From Streptomyces sp. AC558_RSS880 (GTDB lineage Bacteria > Actinomycetota > Actinomycetes > Streptomycetales > Streptomycetaceae), in assembly GCF_019049255.1 (NCBI RefSeq), contig NZ_JAGMUJ010000022.1:48661-112660 (forward strand): 64,000 bases of DNA, written 5' to 3'. A program made the position numbers and the translations under genes. The notes under the pieces are model-generated. The model was given only the letters and a program-made list of their open reading frames with translations. It made no database searches and was not told where the DNA came from. Shown here piece by piece: positions 31,826-39,779 of this stretch (position 1 is the stretch's first letter; every line of letters begins with the position of its first letter).

Positions 31826-32432
31826 AGCCCCACAATCGCGGCAGCGTCTCCGCCAGCGCCCCGAACGCCCGCCCGGCCGCCGCCACCGCGTCGTCCCGTA
31901 CGTCCTCGATCCGCTCCCCCGCCGCGATCCGCCGCCAGTTCTCCTGCGCGAGGATCCGCCGTACGGCGATGATCTGCCCCGCCGCCAGCCGCGCGCCGAG
32001 CCCGCCCCCGAGCACCCCGGCCAGTGCCTCCTCGGACCGCTCCAGATGCCCGTACAGCCGCGCGACCAGCGCCGGTGTGCCGTACAGCAGCGTGTGGAAG
32101 GCCAGCACCTCGGGATCGTCGTTGAGCCCGGTGACCGGATCGCACCGCCGGAGCCCGTCCAGGAAGTGCCGCCGCAGCGCCTCGACCGGCGCCGGCCCCT
32201 GCGCGGCCACCCGGGCGGCCTCGCCCTCGTGATCGGCGATCCGGTACAGGACGAGGTCCTCCTTCACCGGGAAGTACCGGAAGAGCGTCGGCTTGGAGAT
32301 CTCGGCCGCGGCCGCCACCTCGGCGACGGACACGGCGTCGAAGCCGCGCTCCAGGAAGAGCCGGATGGCGGTGTCCGAGACCGTCCGGTACATCCGCCGC
32401 TTCTTGCGCTCCCGCAGACCGATCTCACTCAT
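31824..32432 (-). CDS. TetR-family transcriptional regulator
   Basis: A 202-residue regulator. Residues 5-60 form a TetR helix-turn-helix (RERKKRRMYRTVSDTAIRLF, VSVAEVAAAAEISKPTLFRYF). The C-terminal ligand domain resembles the MftR/TetR_17 type (DPEVLAFHTLLYGTPALVARLY). It is co-oriented with and 44 bp upstream of the HelD-like gene, so it probably regulates that gene and itself. The ligand is unknown; an RNA-polymerase-targeting drug is an attractive hypothesis. Confidence 0.9.
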   Translation of the reverse strand: MSEIGLRERKKRRMYRTVSDTAIRLFLERGFDAVSVAEVAAAAEISKPTLFRYFPVKEDLVLYRIADHEGEAARVAAQGPAPVEALRRHFLDGLRRCDPVTGLNDDPEVLAFHTLLYGTPALVARLYGHLERSEEALAGVLGGGLGARLAAGQIIAVRRILAQENWRRIAAGERIEDVRDDAVAAAGRAFGALAETLPRLWG

Positions 32433-32494
32433 GCGGCGAGCCTACGCACCCACTCGCCGGCGCCGCCCCTCCCCGGGTGACCGCGGAATTCCGC

Positions 32495-33370
32495 TCACTC
32501 GGAGAGCAGGTCCCAGACCGAGTCGAACCACTTGCGCATGCTGTCCACGAAGACGGAGCCCGAAGCGGCCGGGTCGTCCTCCGTCTTCTCGTGGTGGGTG
32601 AGGGTGGCGCCGAGACCCAGGACGTCCAGAGCCGTGATCACCCCGCCCGGTTCCAGGTTCACGGGCCGCTCGACGATCTCGTACATGCCGTGCAGGGCTT
32701 CGGTGTCGTTGAAGAGGTAGAGCTTGAAGGTGGGGGTGAGCGGCGCGTACCGGACCTGTACGTCCACGGAGGGCACCAGGTTCTCGGCCTGCAGGTAATC
32801 GAGCGTCCCGAGCAGCGAGGCGGTGTGCACCTCGGTGATGGCGCGCGTCCGGTCCCACATGCGGGTGTCCTCCGGGTCGTCCTTGACCCGGGGGTAGGGC
32901 AGCGGCGTCGTCGCATCGGGCAGGAGCATGCGCAGCGTGATGCGTCGGGGTGCGATGGAACCGCTCCGGATGCGATCCGCCTGGAGCCGGATGTGCGCGT
33001 CGAGGGACTCGGACGTCAGCGTGTAGACGTCCAGGGAGACTTCGGGCCGTTCGAAGGCCTCACCGATGATCGGGCCCAGGGTCACCACGCCGCCCAGCCT
33101 GCCGGCCCTGTCCGCCGAGGTCTGGATGCGCTGGGTCTTGATCACCCGTGAGCCGCTGTTCGGCCGCGTCGTGATCCAGCCCTCGTCCTCCAGCTCCCGC
33201 AGCGCCCGCTTCACGGTTTCGCGGGAGACTCCCAGTTCCTCGACCAGGTCACGCTGCGACGGCAGGGAGGACTGCAGCGGATACGTACCGTCGATCACCC
33301 GACCGCGCAACTCGTCGGCGACCTGCTGAACCTTGTTGCCTCCGCCTTCGCGGGGCTGTTGCCCGTCCAC
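32495..33370 (-). CDS. GntR-family regulator, DevA-like paralogue 1
   Basis: A 291-residue regulator. Residues 10-80 are a GntR winged helix (VQQVADELRGRVIDGTYPLQ, RDLVEELGVSRETVKRALRE). The long effector domain differs from HutC or FadR types and ends KWFDSVWDLLSE, matching the KWFDALWETI end of the DevA-type protein two genes away. It is the most divergent of three such paralogues here. It faces a 60-residue membrane protein across a 174-bp gap carrying several CCAGTTGG-related repeats, which are probable operators. Confidence 0.85.
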   Translation of the reverse strand: MDGQQPREGGGNKVQQVADELRGRVIDGTYPLQSSLPSQRDLVEELGVSRETVKRALRELEDEGWITTRPNSGSRVIKTQRIQTSADRAGRLGGVVTLGPIIGEAFERPEVSLDVYTLTSESLDAHIRLQADRIRSGSIAPRRITLRMLLPDATTPLPYPRVKDDPEDTRMWDRTRAITEVHTASLLGTLDYLQAENLVPSVDVQVRYAPLTPTFKLYLFNDTEALHGMYEIVERPVNLEPGGVITALDVLGLGATLTHHEKTEDDPAASGSVFVDSMRKWFDSVWDLLSE

Positions 33371-33405
33371 ATGGGGACCGTACCGCTTTCCGACGACCGG
33401 GAAAC

Positions 33406-33501
33406 CCAGTTTTACCCAACTGGACTTTTTATTAGCCCAGTTGGTTAAGGGATCAAGCGGCTCGGGCAGACCAATTTCACGATAAGCAGTCCAGTTGGAC
33501 T
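33406..33501. promoter_or_regulatory. CCAGTTGG repeat cluster, probable GntR operators
   Basis: Three related sites lie in the divergent gap. CCAGTT/AACTGG is an inverted repeat with 6-nt spacer (33406-33423), CCAGTTGG stands alone at 33437-33444, and AGTCCA-GT-TGGACT is a perfect palindrome at 33488-33501. They share the AGTTGG half-site found in the other two DevA-like gaps. Confidence 0.55.
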
Positions 33502-33544
33502 ATTTGCGAGTAGTCCACCGGAAGTGGAAGGGAGATGGTCGGAC

Positions 33545-33727
33545 GTGCCCCTGTTCCCCGTGCTCACGGCGCTCGGCGAGCTGTCCGTGGGACTGCTCGC
33601 CGAGGCGAAGCTCGGCGCCCTGGGCGTGGCGCTGCTGTTCGTGATCGGCGTGTGGGTGAGGACGCGCCGCGACGGACCCGCCGTCGCGGCGGCCGTGGTG
33701 CTCACCGTGCTGATGATTCAGGCCTGA
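33545..33727 (+). CDS. small two-helix membrane protein 1
   Basis: A 60-residue hydrophobic protein starting MPLFPVLTALGELSVGLLAE, with helices around VGLLAE-LGALGVALLFVIGVWV and AVAAAVVLTVLMIQA separated by a basic loop RTRRDG. Length, topology and the basic loop match the two small membrane proteins beside the other DevA-like genes, but the EQLVQW motif is lost. Its GTG start follows AAGGGAGA by about 11 bp. Its end overlaps the end of the convergent phosphatase-like gene by 10 bp. No function is known. Confidence 0.65.
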   Translation: MPLFPVLTALGELSVGLLAEAKLGALGVALLFVIGVWVRTRRDGPAVAAAVVLTVLMIQA

Positions 33728-34485
33728 GCCCCGGCGCGGACCAGCCTGAGGACGGTCGCCAGCGAGTGCACGACCGCCGTGGCGCCCGCGTTCCGCAGGA
33801 GCATGTCCTTGCGTTCGTTGCGCGCGTAGCCGAGGAAGGGGACGCCGGCCGCCCGCGCGGCGAGCAGGTCCGTCGGGGCGTCACCGATCATCAGGGCGGT
33901 CGCGGGAGCGGCGGCCATGGCGTCCAGGGCCCGGTTGATGCAGTGGGGGTCGGGTTTGAGGTGGCTCAACTCCCGGGTGCGGCCGTATATGTGGGGGGTG
34001 AAACAGGCGCCGAGGCCTCGGGAGGCGAGGTACTCGCGTACGGCGCGCGGGGAGTTGTTGGTGGCGACGGCCAGCCGGGAGCCCACCGCGGTCCAGGTGC
34101 GGATCAGCGGATCGGCGTACGGGGTGGGCATCGCCGAGGCGGTGGCGCGCAGTTCCTCCCGGGTGAGCCGCTCCTCCAGCTCCGCGACCAGGTCGCTGCC
34201 GGGGTGCCGGCGGTCGACGGCGCGCAGGACGACGTGCGGGTCCAGGGATTCGCGTTCGGTCTCCGTCAGCAGGCCGTGCAGTCCCCGGCTCTCCAGCCAG
34301 GACGCCAGGTCGTTCGCCACCCGCTTCGCCGAGTGGCCCGCGAACAGGCGGCAGACGGGGCCGTCGAAGTCCCACAGCACGACACGGGCGCCTTCGATCA
34401 GGTGCCGCAGTCCATTGATCTCGTCGTCGGTCTCGGTCCGCTTCCCGGCCGGCACCGCATCGGTCCACTTCGTCTCAGAAGTCAC
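33718..34485 (-). CDS. devB: HAD-superfamily hydrolase, DevB-like
   Basis: A 255-residue HAD phosphatase-like protein. Motif I is VVLWDFDGPVCRLF (DxD), motif II is AVATNNSPRAVR (T/N-type), motif III is the Lys of LSHLKPDPHC, and motif IV is ALMIGDAPTDLLAA. The Streptomyces coelicolor devA gene is followed by a phosphatase/hydrolase gene devB in the same way, so this is the probable orthologue. The GTG start shares a base with the upstream regulator's stop (TAGTG), so the two are translationally coupled. The substrate is unknown. Confidence 0.75.
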   Translation of the reverse strand: MTSETKWTDAVPAGKRTETDDEINGLRHLIEGARVVLWDFDGPVCRLFAGHSAKRVANDLASWLESRGLHGLLTETERESLDPHVVLRAVDRRHPGSDLVAELEERLTREELRATASAMPTPYADPLIRTWTAVGSRLAVATNNSPRAVREYLASRGLGACFTPHIYGRTRELSHLKPDPHCINRALDAMAAAPATALMIGDAPTDLLAARAAGVPFLGYARNERKDMLLRNAGATAVVHSLATVLRLVRAGAQA

Positions 34486-35366
34486 TAGGAGAGTGTCAGG
34501 TCCGTCGTGATGGTTTCCCAGAGGGCGTCGAACCACTTCTGGGATTCCTCCACGAACGCCCGCTCCCGCTGCCCGTCCCGCTTGGCGAAGGGGAAGAGGA
34601 GGGACTGGGAGCCCAGGGCGTCGTACATCTCCAGGGTGCGGCTCTCCCACTCCTCCTCGCGCCGGATCAGCATGTAGTAGCCGATCAGCGCCTCCTCCCC
34701 GTTGAGCAGGTACAGCTTCACGGGCGGGGTGAAGGGCAGCGCGCGGAACGACACGTGTACGTCGATGCCGTGGGTGGCGCGCAGGGCCTGGAGGTTGTGC
34801 TGGAGCACCCGGGCCTGGGCGTTGCGCTGGGCCAGCCACCTTTCGTGGAGCGGGTTGTCGGTGCCCTCCCGGCCCTCGACCGGGACGGGGAAGGCCAGGT
34901 TGATCCTCCGGGAGGGCAGCAGGAGGCGGACGTCGACCGACTCGGGGCGGATGCGGCCCTCGTGGACGTACCGGACCGGTTCGCTCAGCGCCAGCATCAG
35001 GCTCTCGGCGGTCATGCACACCGCGTCGATCCGCACGTGGGCCGCCGAGAACGCGCCCGTCAGGCGCGGCGTCAGTCCCACCATCGTCGGCTGGGGTTCC
35101 TCCCGCGCGGGGGCCGGTTCGGCGATCCGCGGCGGGCTTCCCTTGCCGAGGTTGGTGAGCAGGCCGTCCTCCCGGAGCGCGTACAGGGCCTGGCGAACGG
35201 TGCCGCGCTCCACGCCGAACTCCTCGGCCAGCTCGGCCTGGGTGGGCAGCCGGTCGCCCGCCTTGAGCTCGCCGGACCGGATGCGCTCCCGCAGGATGTC
35301 GGCGATCTCCTGGGGCGAGACCCTGCTGTTGCCGTTCGCTGACACGTTCTCCTGAGGCACGACCAA
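34485..35366 (-). CDS. devA: GntR-family developmental regulator, DevA-like
   Basis: A regulator of up to 293 residues. The GntR winged helix reads VSPQEIADILRERIRSGELK then LAEEFGVERGTVRQALYALR. The effector domain contains MVGLTPRLTGAFSAAHVRID and ALPFTPPVKLYLLNGEEALI, the last nearly identical in the paralogue to the right. In S. coelicolor DevA is needed for proper aerial development and is cotranscribed with devB; the same order is seen here. The start is uncertain: TTG 35366, GTG 35360 or GTG 35345 (the last with AGGAG close by). It faces a small membrane protein gene. Confidence 0.78.
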   Translation of the reverse strand: MVVPQENVSANGNSRVSPQEIADILRERIRSGELKAGDRLPTQAELAEEFGVERGTVRQALYALREDGLLTNLGKGSPPRIAEPAPAREEPQPTMVGLTPRLTGAFSAAHVRIDAVCMTAESLMLALSEPVRYVHEGRIRPESVDVRLLLPSRRINLAFPVPVEGREGTDNPLHERWLAQRNAQARVLQHNLQALRATHGIDVHVSFRALPFTPPVKLYLLNGEEALIGYYMLIRREEEWESRTLEMYDALGSQSLLFPFAKRDGQRERAFVEESQKWFDALWETITTDLTLS

Positions 35367-35447
35367 ACATTACAACTTTGATCCATCTGGCGGGAGTTAT
35401 TTGGAAGTTGTTTATGAGTAGGGACCAAGTGGGGACAACTGTTGCAG

Positions 35448-35462
35448 AGTTGGTTTCCAACT
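35448..35462. promoter_or_regulatory. palindrome AGTTGG-N3-CCAACT, probable DevA-type operator
   Basis: Perfect 6-bp arms around TTT in the divergent gap between the DevA-like regulator and small membrane protein 2. The same arms and spacing recur before the third regulator. Confidence 0.6.
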
Positions 35463-35524
35463 TCCCCGAGTTGGCGATTCTCTGGTTCCGCGGCCCCGGC
35501 CCACCCCCGAAGGAGGAACACGCC

Positions 35525-35713
35525 ATGCCCGTCCTCGCCCTCGTCTCCGCCGTCCTGGTCGTCACCGTCGAACAGCTCGTCCAGTGGACGTACGGCGCGG
35601 CCGGCATCCTCGGTCTGCTGCTGCTCACCGTGGGCATCAGGTCCAACAGGCCGGGGGTCAGCTCCGCCGGCGCGGTCCTGCTCGCCCTGCTGGTGTCGAG
35701 ACCGGCCCTGTGA
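35525..35713 (+). CDS. small two-helix membrane protein 2
   Basis: A 62-residue protein starting MPVLALVSAVLVVTVEQLVQ. Two hydrophobic helices flank a basic/polar turn (TVGIRSNRPGVSSAG). EQLVQWTYGAAGI is shared almost exactly with small membrane protein 3 (EQLVQWKYGPMGI), showing common origin. AAGGAGG lies eight bases upstream of the ATG. It is divergent from the DevA-like regulator and presumably controlled by it. No known function. Confidence 0.75.
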   Translation: MPVLALVSAVLVVTVEQLVQWTYGAAGILGLLLLTVGIRSNRPGVSSAGAVLLALLVSRPAL

Positions 35714-35746
35714 GAAGCGACCGCGGCCCCGAGCCCGTGGGAGACG

Positions 35747-36655
35747 TCAGCCCGTGAGCACCAGCTCCGAGCTGATCGTCTCCCACAGTGCGTTGAACCA
35801 CAGGTACGACTGCTCCACGAACGCGGTGTCCCGCAGGACGGTCCCCTGCTCGAAGGTGAACAGCAGGGACCGGATGCCCTGCGCGTCGTACGTCTCCAGG
35901 TACTCCTGGTCGATCTGCGCCTTGCCGCGCGCCGGCGTGTAGTAGGCGAACAGCGCCTCCTCCCCGTTGAGCAGGTACAGCTTCACCGGCGGGGTGAACG
36001 GCAGCGCGCGGAAGGAGACGTGCACGTCGACGCCGTGGGTGGCGCGCAGCGCGAGCAGATTGTGGCGGAGCACCTGGCCCTGGGCGTTGCGCTGGGCCAG
36101 CCACCGCTCGTGGACCGGGCCGTCGGCGCCGTCGTGCCTCTCGACCGGCACCGGGAAGGCGAGGTCGATGTTCCGGCTGGGCAGCAGGACCCGGACGTCG
36201 ACCTTGGCCGGTTTCAGCCGCCCGGAGTGGATCTGGCGCAGCGGCTCCCCGATGGCCAGGGTGAGGGAGACCGAGGTCAGACAGACGGCGTCGATCTCGA
36301 CGTGCTCGGCCTCGAAGGCGGCGGCGATCCTGGGCGCGAGGCCCACGGTGGTGGGCAGCGGGGGTGCCGAGGGGCCGGTCAGCGCCCTGCCGGGGTCCGC
36401 GGCGACGGTCGCCGGGGCGCCCTTGGAGACGTTGGAGAGCAGGTGCTCGGACTGCAGGATGCGCAGCGCCTGGCGTACCGCCGGGCGCTCCACGCCGAAC
36501 TCGGCGGCGAGTCGGGCCTGGGTGGGCATGCGCTGCCCCGGCCGCAGCGCCCCGGACCTGATCCGCGCGCGCAGTTCGTCGGCCACCTCGCGAGGTGTTC
36601 TCTGTGGCCGCTGTGGCTTCTTCCGTCCATTGACGGAGGCGTGTTCCGGGTCCAC
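35747..36655 (-). CDS. GntR-family regulator, DevE-like paralogue of DevA
   Basis: A 302-residue regulator closely similar to the DevA-like protein to its left: TPREVADELRARIRSGALRP then LAAEFGVERPAVRQALRILQ for the winged helix, the shared WLAQRNAQGQVLRHNLLALR and ALPFTPPVKLYLLNGEEAL in the effector domain, and FNALWETISSELVL at the end. S. coelicolor carries a duplicated devA-like gene next to devAB with its own developmental role (devE), and this is the likely counterpart. The GTG at 36655 has no strong ribosome site, so the start is uncertain. Confidence 0.78.
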   Translation of the reverse strand: MDPEHASVNGRKKPQRPQRTPREVADELRARIRSGALRPGQRMPTQARLAAEFGVERPAVRQALRILQSEHLLSNVSKGAPATVAADPGRALTGPSAPPLPTTVGLAPRIAAAFEAEHVEIDAVCLTSVSLTLAIGEPLRQIHSGRLKPAKVDVRVLLPSRNIDLAFPVPVERHDGADGPVHERWLAQRNAQGQVLRHNLLALRATHGVDVHVSFRALPFTPPVKLYLLNGEEALFAYYTPARGKAQIDQEYLETYDAQGIRSLLFTFEQGTVLRDTAFVEQSYLWFNALWETISSELVLTG

Positions 36656-36742
36656 AGCCGAACACTACAACTTCCCGCCATCTTCGGGCAGTTCAGCGAA
36701 AGGTGGTTATAAGCCTCTTCCAAGTGGCTATAACTAGGAGCA

Positions 36743-36757
36743 AGTTGGTAACCAACT
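36743..36757. promoter_or_regulatory. perfect palindrome AGTTGGTAACCAACT, probable DevA-type operator
   Basis: A 15-bp perfect palindrome (7-bp arms, central A) in the 180-bp gap between the DevE-like regulator and small membrane protein 3. Its AGTTGG-N3-CCAACT core is identical in arms and spacing to the site at 35448-35462. Confidence 0.65.
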
Positions 36758-36835
36758 CCTACAACCTGGTCGACGACCCGAAGGGTTGGCCATCAGGAAA
36801 AGGGTGGGGAGCCGCGAACGACAAGGGGGACCGCC

Positions 36836-37021
36836 ATGCCGCTCATCGCCATCGTCCTCGCAGCCCTGGCCATCGGGTTCGAGCAACTCGTCCAGTGGAA
36901 GTACGGGCCGATGGGAATCATCGCCTTCGTCGCCCTCACCGTGGGCATCAAGGCACGCAACACCATGATCAGCGGCATCGGCGCGGTCATCCTCGTGATG
37001 CTGCTCGCCCAGTCCGGCTGA
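36836..37021 (+). CDS. small two-helix membrane protein 3
   Basis: A 61-residue protein starting MPLIAIVLAALAIGFEQLVQ, with two hydrophobic helices separated by GIKARNTMISG. The EQLVQWKYGPMGI motif is conserved with protein 2. AAGGGGG lies upstream of the ATG. It is divergent from the DevE-like regulator. It may be a membrane anchor or sensor partner; no homologue of known function was recognised. Confidence 0.75.
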   Translation: MPLIAIVLAALAIGFEQLVQWKYGPMGIIAFVALTVGIKARNTMISGIGAVILVMLLAQSG

Positions 37022-37047
37022 CAGCACACCGCACGGACCGCCGGCCG

Positions 37048-37069
37048 GGCTCCCTTCCGGAGGGGAGCC
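37048..37069 (+). terminator. short terminator-like hairpin
   Basis: GGCTCCC / GGGAGCC, a 7-bp stem with 8-nt loop, 27 bp after the stop of small membrane protein 3 and before the convergent acetyltransferase. Confidence 0.4.
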
Positions 37070-37193
37070 GGGAGTCCCGCCGACGGGCACCACCCGCACC
37101 ACCACCACAACCACAACTGAACAGCTCGCTACGGATGAGTCACCCGTCGTCGGCGGAGGGAGGAAGGCAGCAGGGGCGCGAGAGCGACAGCGC

Positions 37194-38450
37194 TCAGAAC
37201 ACGTCCGGGCACCACGGTCGCCTGGACGTACGCAGCAGGGCGTCGGCCTCACGGGCGGCGCCCGCTCGTTCTTCCCGGACCCGGCCCAGCGCCGCCAGCC
37301 GCACCGCGGACTCGTCCCCCAGCCACAGCACGGACAACTCGGCGACGTCCAGCGTGAGATCGGCGCTCCCGGTGGTCGGCGCACAGACCCCGGACCCGTC
37401 CGCGGACGCCTCCAGCCGGTAGCGCCCCCCGGCCAGGCCGGCCCGGTCCACCACCTCCAGCACCAGCGACCCCGCGGCCCCGTACGTACGCGCCTCAAGG
37501 GCCCGTACGACGTCCAGCATCCGCACCCACATCCAGTCCGCCTGCGTGGTGAGGGCGGCGGCGCGCGGGTCCGGCAGGAAGTGCGGGAGCAGGTCGTCGG
37601 GCGCCCGCCAGCCGCTCCTGACCCTCACCACCCAGTCGATCGAACACAGGTAGAGCCACAGCGCGCGCTCGGCCGCCGGGGTCACCGCGGTCAGCCACTT
37701 CACCCGCGCCGTGTTCAACGGCTGCTTGGCGTCACCCCAGTTGTCGTCCGCCGTGTAGGCGGCCATGCCCTCGACCTCGCCGCCGGCCGAGCGGTACACC
37801 GCGTAGTACGGCTCGTGGAAGGTCGGGTGGAAGCGCACGGCACCGGTGGTGACCTTCCACCACAGCTCGTCCCGGTCGACGGCACCCGGCTGCGCCCGGC
37901 GCAGCCGCTCGTGCAGCTCGGGGCCGAGCTTGCGGACGTCCTCCGCGTCCACCAGGTCGACCCGGCCGCCGTCCTCCGGACCCGGCCGGCGCGGGTCGAG
38001 ACCGGCGCGCGGCACGTCGACCGTCCACTCGGCCGCCGTGGTGGCCGGGCCGAAGCCGTACCGGCCGTAGATCGGGTACTCGGCCGCGATCAGCGTCGCG
38101 ACGACGTCCCCGCGCTCCTTCGCGGCGGCGAGGTCCCGCGCCATCATCCGGGTGAGCAGGCCGCGACGGCGGTGGGTGGCGGTGACGGTGACGTTGGTGA
38201 CGGCGTCGGCGGGCACGGTCGCCCCGCCGACCACCGTGAGCTCCTGCGCGAAGGACCGGAACGTCGCCACGCAGCGCCCGCCGTCGAAGGCCCCGACCGA
38301 CCGGCCGGGCGTGAACTGCGCCCGGCGCGCGTCGAGGATCTCCTCGGACAGGGTGGGCTCCCGCAGGAACCCGGTGTTCAGGGCCCGTTGCCAGTCGGCG
38401 AACTCGGACTCGGTGATCGGACGTACGTCGATGCCGTCGCGGGAGGTCAT
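37194..38450 (-). CDS. Eis-family GNAT N-acetyltransferase
   Basis: A 418-residue protein with Eis architecture: two fused GNAT-like domains and an SCP2-like C-terminal domain. [20 protein letters not shown] near residue 95 is the acetyl-CoA-binding V-T-x-R-R-x-G-x-L/M loop. [10 protein letters not shown] carries the conserved Tyr, and the protein ends in Phe (WCPDVF), whose C-terminal carboxylate is catalytic in Eis proteins. Family members acetylate amines such as aminoglycosides or Lys side chains; the natural substrate here is unknown. The ATG at 38450 was chosen over upstream in-frame codons because homologues begin at [10 protein letters not shown]. Confidence 0.85.
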   Translation of the reverse strand: MTSRDGIDVRPITESEFADWQRALNTGFLREPTLSEEILDARRAQFTPGRSVGAFDGGRCVATFRSFAQELTVVGGATVPADAVTNVTVTATHRRRGLLTRMMARDLAAAKERGDVVATLIAAEYPIYGRYGFGPATTAAEWTVDVPRAGLDPRRPGPEDGGRVDLVDAEDVRKLGPELHERLRRAQPGAVDRDELWWKVTTGAVRFHPTFHEPYYAVYRSAGGEVEGMAAYTADDNWGDAKQPLNTARVKWLTAVTPAAERALWLYLCSIDWVVRVRSGWRAPDDLLPHFLPDPRAAALTTQADWMWVRMLDVVRALEARTYGAAGSLVLEVVDRAGLAGGRYRLEASADGSGVCAPTTGSADLTLDVAELSVLWLGDESAVRLAALGRVREERAGAAREADALLRTSRRPWCPDVF

Positions 38451-38530
38451 GGGCTCACGGTAGGTCGGCCGCGCGCCGGGTGTCGAAGAGGTTTTCCCAC
38501 CGAGGTTTCCCCAGGTTCCCCCCGCGGCGC

Positions 38531-39166
38531 TCACGCGAGCAGGTCGTCGACCTGTGCCTCCCCGTCCCGGTACCGGCGCGCGATCTCCGCGCTGCACTCG
38601 TCGGCCGTGCGCTGCAGCCGCTGCCGCCGCCGGGACACCTGCTGCTCGTACCGCACGAGCCGCCCCATCGCGGTGCTCAGCTCCCCGTCCGTGCGCGCGT
38701 CCAGGTCGGACAGCTCCACCTCGGCGAGCATCTCGGCCGCCAGCCGCCGGTACTCCTCGCTCCGCGGCGTCCCCAGCGTCACGTGCCGGGCGGAGGAACG
38801 GTGCCGGGCCGGGGTGTCCCGCAGGATCTCCCCCAGCCGCTCGACGACGGACGCCTCCCTGGGCGCGACGACCGACGGCACGCCCTCCGGCAGCAGGCGC
38901 CGGGCCAGTTCCGCCCGCAGGATGTCGATCCGCCCCTGCAGCAGCCGCCGCACATAACTGAGGTCGGCCTCGTCACGCTGCGCGTCCCGCCGGACCGTGC
39001 GCAGCTCGGCCAGGCTGAGCACGATCAGATCGCGCACCGCCCGGTCCTCGGGCAGCACCGGACTGTCCGTGCGCTGTGTGGGCGGCCGGCAGAACTCCCG
39101 TTCCCCGATTCCCGCCTGGGTCAATGAGACAGCCCCGAGCGGCTGTCCGATCCCCGGTGTGCTCAT
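38531..39166 (-). CDS. rsiG: RsiG, c-di-GMP-dependent anti-sigma factor for sigma-WhiG
   Basis: A 211-residue, largely helical cytoplasmic protein. [17 protein letters not shown] in its middle fits the c-di-GMP-binding signature E(X)3S(X)2R(X)3Q(X)3D exactly (Glu-Ser-Arg-Gln-Asp). A second helix, [20 protein letters not shown], is in the place of the second copy but is degenerate. In Streptomyces RsiG loaded with c-di-GMP holds the sporulation sigma factor WhiG inactive. The N-terminal 40 residues are probably disordered. The gene is divergent from dtd, 177 bp away. WhiG itself is not in this window. Confidence 0.82.
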   Translation of the reverse strand: MSTPGIGQPLGAVSLTQAGIGEREFCRPPTQRTDSPVLPEDRAVRDLIVLSLAELRTVRRDAQRDEADLSYVRRLLQGRIDILRAELARRLLPEGVPSVVAPREASVVERLGEILRDTPARHRSSARHVTLGTPRSEEYRRLAAEMLAEVELSDLDARTDGELSTAMGRLVRYEQQVSRRRQRLQRTADECSAEIARRYRDGEAQVDDLLA

Positions 39167-39343
39167 GTGCCTCAACCGTCCCCTCGACCGGCATGTGCCA
39201 GCATCGTGCCACCCCAAGCGGCCGCAATGTGAGCGAGTGTCCCCGATCCGCCCCAGATGGGCGCTAAGGAGTAAAAATAGTCCGACCGGGGTCCCGCGCG
39301 GGCCGCCGTCGGCCGTCTGTTCGCCGACCGGCATGATGGTCGT

Positions 39344-39769
39344 ATGCGAGCAGTGGTGCAGAGGGTCGACGGCGCGAGCGTGGTCGTGGACGGCGAGACG
39401 GTGGGGGCGATCGAGGGCGAGGGACTGTGCGTCCTCGTCGGCGTCACCCACGAGGACACCAAGGAGAAGGCGGCGCAGCTCGCCCGCAAGCTCTGGTCGG
39501 TCCGCATGCTCCAGGACGAGAAGTCGTGCAGCGACACCGGCGCCCCGCTGCTGGTGATCAGCCAGTTCACCCTGTACGGCGACGCCCGCAAGGGCCGCCG
39601 CCCCACCTGGAACGCCGCCGCCCCCGGTGACCTCGCCGAGCCGCTGGTCGACGAGGTGGTCGCACAACTGCGTGCGCTGGGCGCGACGGTGGCGACGGGC
39701 CGCTTCGGCGCGAAGATGCGGGTGTCGCTGACCAACGACGGCCCGTTCACCGTCCTGCTGGAGATCTGA
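39344..39769 (+). CDS. dtd: D-aminoacyl-tRNA deacylase
   Basis: A 141-residue enzyme that removes D-amino acids mis-attached to t[23 protein letters not shown] is the conserved start, [19 protein letters not shown] holds the SQFTL active-site motif, and [13 protein letters not shown] is the Gly-cisPro-type motif (GP) that gives chiral rejection. Length matches the family. It ends 10 bp from the convergent ygfZ-like gene. Confidence 0.95.
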   Translation: MRAVVQRVDGASVVVDGETVGAIEGEGLCVLVGVTHEDTKEKAAQLARKLWSVRMLQDEKSCSDTGAPLLVISQFTLYGDARKGRRPTWNAAAPGDLAEPLVDEVVAQLRALGATVATGRFGAKMRVSLTNDGPFTVLLEI

Positions 39770-39779
39770 GCCGTACGGC

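Noticed and set aside
31780..31830. Rifamycin-associated element before the HelD-like gene
   Set aside because: No palindrome of that type is present; only the AT-rich GAGTAA/TTACTC repeat was found.
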